Shown here: positions 6,651-14,130 of the stretch, in pieces | How the letters are laid out: each line of letters begins with the position of its first letter | Numbering within the stretch: the first letter of the stretch is position 1 | From: a virus | Reading direction: 5' to 3' (one strand) | Virus record (IMG/VR): IMGVR_UViG_3300012582_000011 | Span: 1 to 20,545 of that record | Length of the DNA: 20,545 bases | Position numbers and translations under genes: made by a program | Notes under the pieces: generated by a model | What the model saw: only the letters and a program-made list of their open reading frames with translations | Database searches by the model: none | Told to the model about the DNA's origin: nothing

Positions 6651-8368
6651 TACTTTACCGTACGACCTTTCTTGACAGTGGAGAGTACACGAAGAGCAGT
6701 TTCCTGATCTGCCTTCTCTGCGATTTCCTTTGCACCAGGCCAACCCAAAGTAGAGAGCAACGTTTCTGTATCAATTTTGCCTGCCTGGTTCAAGGCTAAC
6801 GCTGTCTTACGTAGATTCTTTGCACTCATGACTTCTAGTGATCCCGGATCAACCATGATATTCCAAGAGGAATAATCAGAGACTGGTTGCCATTCAGACA
6901 TGGCGAATTCACCCTCGTCCATAGTGGGGAAACGTAAGCCACGACGCTCACCGAAGAATTTAGCCAACAAGTAGAAGACTAGCTCGGCTGCCTTCTGAGT
7001 AGAACGAGCAGACATTCGCGCACGAAGTTTAGTAAGCTTCGAAGACTCCTCAATAGCGGATTCATAGAGTTCAACAGAGAGATTACCAGCACCTGGCTGG
7101 CCGCCACGGGCACCTGAATAGCCTTGGAGTTCGGCTTGGGTTGTAAGCGCATATTTGATGTACTCCAGGTAGGACGCAGGGAACGCATTTGGGGAGACAA
7201 ACTTGGGTTCCCCATGATTCATGTTAACGACTTGAATCTCTCCCGGGAGCCCCCCAAACTTATCAGCATCGAGACCGCTCCCGTCGGGTAATAGCCAAAT
7301 GCCATTATTGCAACGGTATGCGTTTTCAAAGGCTTGCGTAAGAGAACGCTCAGCAAACTCCTGTAGAGTTCGCGTATAGCGAATCGGAGGAGGAGCCCAA
7401 AATCCCTCCAGCTTAGGCAGGCCCCAGTAGGGGATAAAAGGGAACTTCCGGTGGGGTGTGGGGTTATCGCCATCGTAGAGGACGTAGCCGTCACCATCAA
7501 TTGTAAGCCGGCCATTTGGGAACCTCAGCTTGAACTTGGATGGTGTGAGAAACTTGTCAGCAGACTTGGAGCCAGCAGCTTCCTTCACCTTCTCTGGTGT
7601 AGGGTCTAATGTGTAGCAAAAACGTACATTGACCAGACCAGAGGTAGGAACTCCCCGGGTAGCAGGTGAGCCACCCTGTGAGGTCATTGGGCCGAACGGC
7701 ATTGACATGGACGGGACAGTTCCACCGACAGGATTACGGGCAGATGGACGGGTAGGAACACGCCAGCCAGTATCTGGCCATCGACGGCGGACTGCATCAA
7801 GCGTCATTGACCGGGTCCATACAACGTATTCCCAAGAGTCGTCGAGAGCTGTTGGGTCTGGATCAAAGTCATCTGGATCGATCGCATCCAACCAGACGGA
7901 GCCGCGCCCGTTGTAGGCGAAGGGATCGATACCAGCAGCGAGAATTCCAGTACCACCAAAGTTTGCCCACAGTTGGGCCATCATGATGGAAAGGGAATAC
8001 CATTCCTGCTTCCAGATGCCACGAAAGATACGCTCCCGTTCTACGTCACGCTTGCCATCTTCACCGGTTAGGTAGATAACTGGAACGTTATCAGAAAGTT
8101 CAGCAGTCTCAGACAGCATAAACATCTGTAGCTGGGGAATGTCGACACGAGGACGGAACACCAGCGGGCCAGTACCTTGAGAAGTATCTAAACTGTAGAA
8201 GTCCTTGACGTTCTTAAACCAGTCAGCACCCAAGATGTCACGCTTGGCGTCTTTGGCTATACGCTGAAGAAGATCGATCTGCTGGATGATTGTGGGACGC
8301 TCGTCTGAGCCAGATGGATTCGCAGTTCGAGACCACGAAGGACCGGTCATCACAGCAGTAGCACTCAT
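6650..8368 (-). CDS. Portal protein
   Basis: 572 residues with GGAG 8 bases before the ATG. The start overlaps the previous stop as ATGA. The protein forms the 12-fold DNA channel at one capsid vertex. Supporting features are the length, the place after the large terminase and before the scaffold, and an N-terminal helical part (PTIIQQIDLLQRIAKDAKRD). The segment around residues 130-200 (WANFGGTGILAAGIDPFAYN, then WLDAIDPDDFDPDPTALDDS and DAVRRRWPDTGW) is typical of portals. A region around 330-420 has TRTLQEFAERSLTQAFENAY. The C-terminus is a helical barrel-like segment ending KKGRTVK. The portal sub-family is not assigned. Confidence 0.85.
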   Translation of the reverse strand: MSATAVMTGPSWSRTANPSGSDERPTIIQQIDLLQRIAKDAKRDILGADWFKNVKDFYSLDTSQGTGPLVFRPRVDIPQLQMFMLSETAELSDNVPVIYLTGEDGKRDVERERIFRGIWKQEWYSLSIMMAQLWANFGGTGILAAGIDPFAYNGRGSVWLDAIDPDDFDPDPTALDDSWEYVVWTRSMTLDAVRRRWPDTGWRVPTRPSARNPVGGTVPSMSMPFGPMTSQGGSPATRGVPTSGLVNVRFCYTLDPTPEKVKEAAGSKSADKFLTPSKFKLRFPNGRLTIDGDGYVLYDGDNPTPHRKFPFIPYWGLPKLEGFWAPPPIRYTRTLQEFAERSLTQAFENAYRCNNGIWLLPDGSGLDADKFGGLPGEIQVVNMNHGEPKFVSPNAFPASYLEYIKYALTTQAELQGYSGARGGQPGAGNLSVELYESAIEESSKLTKLRARMSARSTQKAAELVFYLLAKFFGERRGLRFPTMDEGEFAMSEWQPVSDYSSWNIMVDPGSLEVMSAKNLRKTALALNQAGKIDTETLLSTLGWPGAKEIAEKADQETALRVLSTVKKGRTVK

Positions 8369-8646
8369 TGCTTCAGCTCCGGTGCTGCGCTACTACCCTT
8401 GCCACTCAACCATTCTTCCAAATATTCAGCTGGAGACTTGCCAGCTTCTCCCTGCTGGCCCTTAAGCATATCCTCAATATTGGCTTCAGCTGCAATCAAA
8501 TCCTTAAGGGATACTGCGGAGGGGCATAGCGTCCCAGCATTCTCTGCGAGAGCTGTCTGCAGAAACATCCAGGCAGCTACCTTCTCTTTCTTGCGGCGTT
8601 GCGAGAACTCAGTGAATATGCCAGTGAGGACCTGCTGCGGGCTCAC
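8365..8646 (-). CDS. Small helical protein between terminase and portal, unknown
   Basis: 93 residues. The GTG at 8646 overlaps the preceding stop as GTGA, with GGAAG about 11 bases upstream. Upstream codons in this frame overlap the neighbouring gene and are Ser/Arg-rich, so they are rejected. The protein is helical: MSPQQVLTGIFTEFSQRRKK, then EKVAAWMFLQTALAEN, then SLKDLIAAEANIEDMLKGQQ. Its stop overlaps the portal ATG. The family is not recognised; a portal-associated or head-completion role is a positional guess. Confidence 0.65.
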   Translation of the reverse strand: MSPQQVLTGIFTEFSQRRKKEKVAAWMFLQTALAENAGTLCPSAVSLKDLIAAEANIEDMLKGQQGEAGKSPAEYLEEWLSGKGSSAAPELKQ

Positions 8647-9068
8647 ACTGACTGATCTTCCGGAGGCGGCATCCCGGCTACCGCTGCTGATCCCGACTCC
8701 CTCCACTGACGGAGTTGATCCTGCTGGACGCGTTTGGCCATCCGTTCGATGATCTGATCCTCGGTCATTACGCGGTGCTTGGAAGGATCGGGGGAAGCTA
8801 AGGGCTGTGCGGTCGGGGCTGTCGTTGTCCATCCGGAACCTCTGACCTCAGCTACAACGAGAGAAGGGGAGCCTGAGCGGATAACCGCTTGCTGATTCGG
8901 GACATCCCAGTCAATTAGAACTTTACCACCAGAATCCAATTTCTCCAAGGATTGTGCGGAGATACGGAGTTCTCCACCGGCTTGATCAACGAGGGCAAGA
9001 AGCAACAGTGTCAAGTAGCTCTCCCGCGATAACGCCCCTTGGGTACGTGGGAAGGAATTCATAATCAT
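8643..9068 (-). CDS. Unknown phage protein downstream of the large terminase
   Basis: 141 residues. The ATG at 9068 overlaps the terminase stop (ATGA), with GAGG 8 bases upstream; a second ATG two codons later is an alternative start. The N-terminal half looks folded: ESYLTLLLLALVDQAGGELR, then ISAQSLEKLDSGGKVLIDWD, then a short beta segment with QAVIRSGSPSLVVAEV. The C-terminal half is a Pro/Ser linker and a charged helix (TEDQIIERMAKRVQQDQLRQ). The function is unknown. Tight coupling to terminase and portal genes suggests a packaging or head-assembly accessory. Confidence 0.65.
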   Translation of the reverse strand: MIMNSFPRTQGALSRESYLTLLLLALVDQAGGELRISAQSLEKLDSGGKVLIDWDVPNQQAVIRSGSPSLVVAEVRGSGWTTTAPTAQPLASPDPSKHRVMTEDQIIERMAKRVQQDQLRQWRESGSAAVAGMPPPEDQSV

Positions 9069-10873
9069 CGCCAGCCTCGCTTCTTCTGCTCCTCTTCCTG
9101 GTCGTAGCGGTCCTTATCGCGGAGGAGCTGCTTGTAGACTGCAGCGGTTACATTGCCGATATGCTCAAATGAAATCTGTGGGTTGAGCTTGGCTAACGCA
9201 CGAGAGTCCTGGTCAGCGTCAGTCGATAGGGAAGAGGTAGCACCTTCAAGTTTACGGGGATGCCATTCACTACGAGCGATATTCGCCAGCATGTAGGCCA
9301 TAAGAACATCGTCGTGACCAAAGGCAATCTCCCAGCGCTCCCAGGAGTCCTTGCGGGTTGCTACGTCCATCTGCCGAACGACTTCCTCGTCGCGGACAGT
9401 ACACATGCGGTGGAGAATGGATTCACGGAAGGTGATTAGCAGTCTCTCCCGGGAACGGTACGTTGTTTCCCAGCCGTAGGTACCGCCACGTTTGCCGGAG
9501 GTGAGACCAGGCGAGACTTTATCGTCGCGTGTACCACGCCACTTATATAGATTGGGGTAGTGGAAATAGTCACGCAGACGCATCTGACACCACAATCCAA
9601 GGTTGCCGGTAAGTTCAATACATAGCATCCCTCGGTTATAGTAGTGTCCAATGTAGTGACAGAGTCGAGCGAGATATTCGGGATCAACTCTTTGAGCATA
9701 TCTAAGAACTTGGTTGCCTGACTCTCCGTCAATTCCAACGATTGCGGCGAAGTCTCCTTCATCTTTTCCTCGTGCGGCATCTACGCCAAAGTAGTAACGG
9801 TGATCCTTGATAGGTGGCTCCCACTGGAAGACCGGAGAGACATCGTTCGGCTTGCAGTACACGTGTCGCGAGTCGCCGCTGACTTCCCCCGCGATCTCGA
9901 CTCGCTTATAAGACAGGATCGAGTTGCGGGCGATCGACATTTCCTCGCGCGTGAAGGCCGGCTCACCGGTTGAGATAAAGGCCACGTCGGGCGTTACAGG
10001 ATATGCCTGATCGAAGATTTCTACGTAGCCACGGCAGGCCGGAGAGTCAATCGTCATGCGCCGCCAAGCGATTTGCGGGAGCGTAGCCTTGACCAGTTTC
10101 CCGTCGATGTTGACTCCCTCATTTAGGAGTAGCTTCTCGTCATCGTCCTTAGGCGCATCGAGCACAGGATGATCATAGTCGACACAGGTCGGATCCATCA
10201 GCCAGGAAAGGAAAATAGGTATGAATTCAGTATCGCCGCGCACTGAGGCGTTCCAGAAGCTATAGAAAACTTCCCCAATACCAGTACGTCCATTAGCGGT
10301 AGTCTCTAGTAATATAATTGTATCTGAATATCGCGGAACTGTCGGCAACAATGCAGCAAAGGTTCCCTCGCCCGGATAAAACGCACATTCACTGCAGTGA
10401 AGATCAGTTAAGCTAACCCCCCTCCCCCCTTCTACGTTACCTGCTGTAGCAATTGATAAGTAGCTGTCCCCATCCTTATGAGGAAATGTAATTTTGTGTT
10501 GTGTCATTGCGGAAAGTCCAAGTACTGACTTAAGCGTCTTTTGTCCAGACAGCGACTCAACAACAAGCGTCCTAGGAGTTTTAAAGAGTTCCTTACTACT
10601 CTTAAAATCGTGTGTTGTTATAAGACTATTAACTCCTGACTTAGAAGCGCCGTGAACCGCAAGCAGTGCATCTGTGTAGGTAGAGATGCCCTGACGGCGA
10701 GCCTTAAGTACTACGGCCCGCATGGGCTTATTCCTTTCATGTTGCCCGCGAAGCGCCTTATGAACCTTTATCTGAGATGGATTAAATATAAAGGGAATAA
10801 GGCGTTGGGTAAGCTTGTCACGAATTGGAAGATGGCCCAGGAAATCTTCAGCCCGCGTTAGACTAAAACTCAT
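9065..10873 (-). CDS. terL: Terminase large subunit
   Basis: 602 residues from the ATG at 10873, which overlaps the HNH gene stop as ATGA with GGCAGG upstream. A start 17 codons earlier lies inside the HNH gene and is less likely. This is the packaging motor. The ATPase part has a Walker-A-like LKARRQGIS (residues 56-64), a Walker-B region SLTDLHCSE (154-162, with SE in place of DE, as in many phage terminases) and the coupling motif LLETTANG (188-195). The nuclease part shows the RNase-H-like acidic residues in FGVDAARGKDEGDF (D365), MLCIELTGN (E420) and FGHDDVLMAY (D521/D522). The C-terminus is a charged tail. It is expected to act with the portal at 6650-8368. Confidence 0.93.
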   Translation of the reverse strand: MSFSLTRAEDFLGHLPIRDKLTQRLIPFIFNPSQIKVHKALRGQHERNKPMRAVVLKARRQGISTYTDALLAVHGASKSGVNSLITTHDFKSSKELFKTPRTLVVESLSGQKTLKSVLGLSAMTQHKITFPHKDGDSYLSIATAGNVEGGRGVSLTDLHCSECAFYPGEGTFAALLPTVPRYSDTIILLETTANGRTGIGEVFYSFWNASVRGDTEFIPIFLSWLMDPTCVDYDHPVLDAPKDDDEKLLLNEGVNIDGKLVKATLPQIAWRRMTIDSPACRGYVEIFDQAYPVTPDVAFISTGEPAFTREEMSIARNSILSYKRVEIAGEVSGDSRHVYCKPNDVSPVFQWEPPIKDHRYYFGVDAARGKDEGDFAAIVGIDGESGNQVLRYAQRVDPEYLARLCHYIGHYYNRGMLCIELTGNLGLWCQMRLRDYFHYPNLYKWRGTRDDKVSPGLTSGKRGGTYGWETTYRSRERLLITFRESILHRMCTVRDEEVVRQMDVATRKDSWERWEIAFGHDDVLMAYMLANIARSEWHPRKLEGATSSLSTDADQDSRALAKLNPQISFEHIGNVTAAVYKQLLRDKDRYDQEEEQKKRGWR

Positions 10874-11376
10874 GAAGACCTGCCTGTTAACAGCAGCCGA
10901 CGTTTCCTGTATTGAGAGCGGCAACTAGGATGATAGGCCATTCCAGTATTAAGAAATTTCATCAGTTTCAGATCGCTATACTGCTTGCAGAAGGCACAGC
11001 GACGCCAGTTAGGATTCCCACAGGCATCTCGCGCTCTCATACGTTGATGCAGAAGCATATGATACGCACGGTCCTCACACACTACTAGGTTCTCAACTCG
11101 ATTATCAGAGGGATCACCATTAACATGATGGATTTCTGCTTGCGAAGGTAACTTCATACCGAGTATGCGCTCGACTATTTCGACATGCTCACGATGGTCA
11201 ACGCCATTCTTACGGAAGATCCTATAACCATTATGGCTTATGGTTCCTTCCCCTACTTTAGCTCGCAACAGCATTGTAGGATCACCATGCCTTAGCCAGC
11301 GGCGATAATGAAGGAAACACCAGCTCCGTCCATAATGAGGACTTCCACATCCTTCAACAGAACAGAGATGAGTCAC
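10870..11376 (-). CDS. HNH endonuclease with zinc-finger flanks
   Basis: 168 residues from the GTG at 11376, which overlaps the upstream stop (GTGA) and follows AAGGAG at 8 bases. Upstream codons in the frame lie in the neighbouring gene. An N-terminal zinc-binding module (C5, C10, C20, H23) precedes the HNH core: HREHVEIVERILG, EIHHVNGDPSDNRVENLVV (H83-H84, N86, D88, N92, N96) and H106/H110. A second Cys cluster (C127, C130 and a later HPSC) ends the protein. This arrangement is common in free-standing phage homing endonucleases. Some phages instead use an HNH protein next to terminase for DNA packaging. Position between a putative small terminase and the large one leaves both open. Confidence 0.88.
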   Translation of the reverse strand: MTHLCSVEGCGSPHYGRSWCFLHYRRWLRHGDPTMLLRAKVGEGTISHNGYRIFRKNGVDHREHVEIVERILGMKLPSQAEIHHVNGDPSDNRVENLVVCEDRAYHMLLHQRMRARDACGNPNWRRCAFCKQYSDLKLMKFLNTGMAYHPSCRSQYRKRRLLLTGRSS

Positions 11377-11924
11377 GCCCGATTCTCCTTCTTTTCCCGA
11401 GGCGTCTGACGGGCATGGCTGGGCATATTGCGAGCTAGTAAGCAGTTCTGTGAGCAATAAAATGAATTACGTGGCATATGGAATTCGTCACGTTCCGTAA
11501 GGATCTGAAAGCCACCCGCCTTGGAAATGTCGATCATACGACCACAGGTCTTGCAGGGTGCCCGGGAGGTACCAGCTTCTAGTTGCTCCTGCTTTTGACG
11601 ACGGGCTAGAGCTACTGCTGTGGAACAAGCTGAGAGTGCATTGAGTAGGAGTCCACAGTCTGAGTAAGCTACTGATTCCAAGGGGACTGATTCCAGTTGA
11701 TGAATCAATTCAGAGACTGAAATCACTGGTGCTGGAATAGGCTTGGAAACAATCTTGGGCTTAGCTACTTTCTTGTCAGCAATTACTGGTGGAAGAACAT
11801 CGGTAGCAATAGGATTCAGCGCAGCAGCTACTTCTCCATTTTTAGCAGCCTTCCGGGCAGCATGTACTTCACGCATTCTAGCACCCAGTGCAGCACGGGC
11901 TTCAGGGGTCCATTGACGGGGCAT
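11373..11924 (-). CDS. Zinc-ribbon protein in small-terminase position
   Basis: 183 residues with AAAGGAG 7 bases before the ATG. The N-terminus (PRQWTPEARAALGARMREVH) is a basic helix resembling DNA-binding segments seen in phage proteins. A Pro/Lys/Val-rich linker follows, then a helical middle (LLLNALSACSTAVALARRQK). A zinc site is formed by CKTCG (about 123-127) and a downstream FYCSQNC (about 154-160). The gene precedes HNH and terminase genes with an overlapping stop/start. A small terminase is possible from position, but no recognisable TerS fold is visible. A zinc-finger regulator is equally plausible. Confidence 0.6.
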   Translation of the reverse strand: MPRQWTPEARAALGARMREVHAARKAAKNGEVAAALNPIATDVLPPVIADKKVAKPKIVSKPIPAPVISVSELIHQLESVPLESVAYSDCGLLLNALSACSTAVALARRQKQEQLEAGTSRAPCKTCGRMIDISKAGGFQILTERDEFHMPRNSFYCSQNCLLARNMPSHARQTPREKKENRA

Positions 11925-11936
11925 AATAATACTCCT

Positions 11937-12146
11937 TTAGTTACTAATAATAGGCCGTGCAGGTACAATGCGAGATTCAGAAGGTGGTTCTTGAGTGGTG
12001 AGAAAACAAACCGTTCCACACTTACGGCAGTAAACTTCGGTGATGTCGGTAGTCATAATAGACGAACCATGGCTGGAGTTTTCCTGCTTCTTTGGCACGA
12101 AGTCATGCTGGTCAGGCTTACACACGGTACGAGTAGTAGTGGTCAT
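11937..12146 (-). CDS. 69-residue zinc-ribbon-like protein
   Basis: AGGAG lies 7 bases before the ATG at 12146, which overlaps the previous stop as ATGA. The protein has CKPDQHDF (C9, H14) and a CRKCG knuckle (about 40-44) followed by another Cys. One zinc ion could be held by these residues. The N-terminus is Thr-rich and the C-terminus Pro/Ser-rich. The function is unknown. It is part of the run of small Cys proteins upstream of the terminase genes. Confidence 0.65.
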   Translation of the reverse strand: MTTTTRTVCKPDQHDFVPKKQENSSHGSSIMTTDITEVYCRKCGTVCFLTTQEPPSESRIVPARPIISN

Positions 12147-12406
12147 TGTTTAACTCCTAACTTAGACGAGAATGAAAACTCAGGACGCGATTCCAAATAG
12201 CGCTGCCGCTTGCGTTCCTGCTCAACTGAATTATCGTAGGTATGGTACATGGAGGCAGCACGTTGGGAAGGCTTGGTAACAGCTCTGGTGCACCCGCAGC
12301 CATGAGCAAAAAACCAAAATTGGTCGTTCTCGTTAAGAAGAAACATACGCTTATCAGATGAGGGACAAGATCCCCAATGACAATTAGGTGCTTCTAGACG
12401 TTTCAC
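12143..12406 (-). CDS. 87-residue Cys-rich protein, unknown
   Basis: GTG start at 12406 with AAGGAG 7 bases upstream. Residues 9-40 contain CHWGSC and FFAHGCGC, a likely zinc or metal site. The C-terminal half is charged and helical (DNSVEQERKRQRYLESRPEF). The family is not recognised. It lies 15 bases after the GT-A gene and overlaps the next small gene by 4 bases, so it is co-transcribed and translationally coupled. Confidence 0.65.
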   Translation of the reverse strand: MKRLEAPNCHWGSCPSSDKRMFLLNENDQFWFFAHGCGCTRAVTKPSQRAASMYHTYDNSVEQERKRQRYLESRPEFSFSSKLGVKQ

Positions 12407-12421
12407 GATACATCTCCTTCA

Positions 12422-13237
12422 TCACTTCACCTCTGCGAATGCAGCTTCATAAGCTGCATCCATCACTTCCAGACTCCCAGTGTAGTCCATATGGCCAGAG
12501 TGGGTCAGCCGAATCCAAGGGGCTGCATAAAGTTTGAAGCCACACTGGCGGGCCAGTTCACAAAAGGCCCAGTCCTCGGAAAGGTATTGTCGACCACCAC
12601 TACCCAAGGGATAACGCACATCTGGGCCGGTGGGAAAGAAGTCGTAGCCGGTACGGCCCTGGAACAGGGGTTCATCAGAGGACTGATCGTAGGTGATGCC
12701 ATCACCCAACTTGGTGATCATAGTTGTAAAGACTTCTCGATGGATACGCAAGAAACCAGTACCTAGATGACGGACCTCGATCAAGGAATCAAGGGAGAAA
12801 TCTCCGGGAGTAGACCAGTTCAGGACTGGGATGAAGCCGTAGTGAGGCAGCTGATCAGGTGGTATACCGGATTTAGCAGCAGCGGCAATGCGGTTCCAGT
12901 CAAGCTGTTTACGGGGATATATTCCTCCGACAATTGGCTCGGGACAGGAGATCAGAGAAAGTGCGTCTTCACTAGTAAAGGAGATATCAGCATCAACGAA
13001 TAGTAGATCAGTGGCTTGGGAATCGAGGAAGTGGGCTACTAGGCGGTTGCGGGCGCGCGGGACCAGGGAATCACAACCCACGTATTTCTGGCCAATGGAC
13101 ATGCCAGACTTTAGACAGGAAATAGTGAGATTCAGCACGGACTGGTGAAATCCAAATAGAAGTGAATTTCCGTAGAGAGGAGCTGCCAGGAAGATACGAC
13201 GCTGGCGAAGCTTAGGCCAGTCAATGGGAGGCCTCAT
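12422..13237 (-). CDS. GT-A-like glycosyltransferase
   Basis: 271 residues; ATG with GAGG 7 bases upstream, overlapping the previous stop as ATGA. The N-terminal Rossmann-like part (RIFLAAPLYG) leads to VPRARNRLVAHFL and the metal-binding LLFVDADISF (DAD at 82-84), the DxD motif of GT-A enzymes that holds the nucleotide-sugar. GTGFLRIHREVF (159-170), YLSEDWAFCELARQCG (218-233) and LTHSGH (244-249) match the acceptor, catalytic and late His features of this group. The enzyme should transfer a sugar from a nucleotide donor in the cytoplasm. It is the last gene of a three-gene sugar cassette. Acceptor unknown: virion protein, phage DNA or host glycan. Confidence 0.82.
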   Translation of the reverse strand: MRPPIDWPKLRQRRIFLAAPLYGNSLLFGFHQSVLNLTISCLKSGMSIGQKYVGCDSLVPRARNRLVAHFLDSQATDLLFVDADISFTSEDALSLISCPEPIVGGIYPRKQLDWNRIAAAAKSGIPPDQLPHYGFIPVLNWSTPGDFSLDSLIEVRHLGTGFLRIHREVFTTMITKLGDGITYDQSSDEPLFQGRTGYDFFPTGPDVRYPLGSGGRQYLSEDWAFCELARQCGFKLYAAPWIRLTHSGHMDYTGSLEVMDAAYEAAFAEVK

Positions 13238-14130
13238 GCGGCTACCTCAGAGGCTGCACGTTGCTGTGTTTCAATCACGTATTGAGCCAGACGTTCTGTG
13301 GTGGAGTGACAGACAAACTTAATATGAAGCCGGCGATGCAGGGAAAGCCATATGGAATGTCCCTCTGGAGTATCCCAGAAAAGACCATCGCGATCTGCAT
13401 ATTGCATGGCTTCCAGTAGCTCACCCTTAGGAAGCTGCATACAAGTAGTCGCTGGGCATTGCTCAAGATCCAGAAATAACGGAATACAGCCGTTAGCCAT
13501 AATCTCATAGTGACGTAGACAATCCCAGCCACCCTTACGCATAGTGAAGGCAAACAGAGATCGAGCATAGTCGTGGTAGTAGTCTGCTTCTGTGGTGAAA
13601 GTATAGGTAGAACGGTCGCGGGGATCGCAGTGCGCCCGGACTCGGTCTTTCGCTACCTGACGCTGAGTTGAGATCTTTGAAGCTGGAATTGCGAAATGGA
13701 TGGGATGGATCTTGGCCATGGGCTCGGCTAATTCACGCTTGAAATAGATTCCGTGGCGGGTTAGGTTGTACATCAGATGAGATTGGTCTTCACCGTCGAT
13801 TAACAGAATCTCATGAGGAGCGTAGGTGCGGCAGACTAGATCGAAGTAGGACTGGTCACGGTGGATGGAACCGTAGATGATCAGATCGAAGGCATGGTCC
13901 ATGATGCGTTGCTTGAGGTTGGAACGATCAACCGGGATCTCAGGAAGTAAACGGGAGAGAGTGAAGCCCTGGCCGTAGAGTTGGGATGAATCTCCGGAGT
14001 AGTCTTGGTACATATGATCAAGACGGGGAGAGTCAATAATGCTGGGACCATAGAGTGTACGTAAGCCATGAAAGAGGCAATCACACTGATAATCCATGCG
14101 CATTGCGGGAGATAAGAATAGAATATTCAT
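13234..14130 (-). CDS. GT-B-like glycosyltransferase (exostosin-like C-terminus)
   Basis: 298 residues. The ATG overlaps the preceding stop (ATGA), with AGGAAG 8 bases upstream. It starts as a Rossmann-type domain (MNILFLSPAMRMDYQCDCLF) and has a mid segment FDLIIYGSIHRDQSYFDLV. The C-terminal nucleotide-sugar-binding region, MRKGGWDCLRHYEI then MANGCIPLFLD (198-221), is the best marker: the R-x-YEIMAxGCIPL pattern is shared by GT-B and exostosin-type enzymes. Some N-terminal sugar-binding loops appear short, so it may act with a partner. It sits between a glycosyltransferase-methyltransferase fusion and a GT-A enzyme, overlapping both by 4 bases. The three are probably translated together and may build one glycan. 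Confidence 0.78.
   Translation of the reverse strand: MNILFLSPAMRMDYQCDCLFHGLRTLYGPSIIDSPRLDHMYQDYSGDSSQLYGQGFTLSRLLPEIPVDRSNLKQRIMDHAFDLIIYGSIHRDQSYFDLVCRTYAPHEILLIDGEDQSHLMYNLTRHGIYFKRELAEPMAKIHPIHFAIPASKISTQRQVAKDRVRAHCDPRDRSTYTFTTEADYYHDYARSLFAFTMRKGGWDCLRHYEIMANGCIPLFLDLEQCPATTCMQLPKGELLEAMQYADRDGLFWDTPEGHSIWLSLHRRLHIKFVCHSTTERLAQYVIETQQRAASEVAA

Noticed and set aside
7629-7916. Plus-strand frame inside the portal gene
   Set aside because: Shadow of the portal gene.
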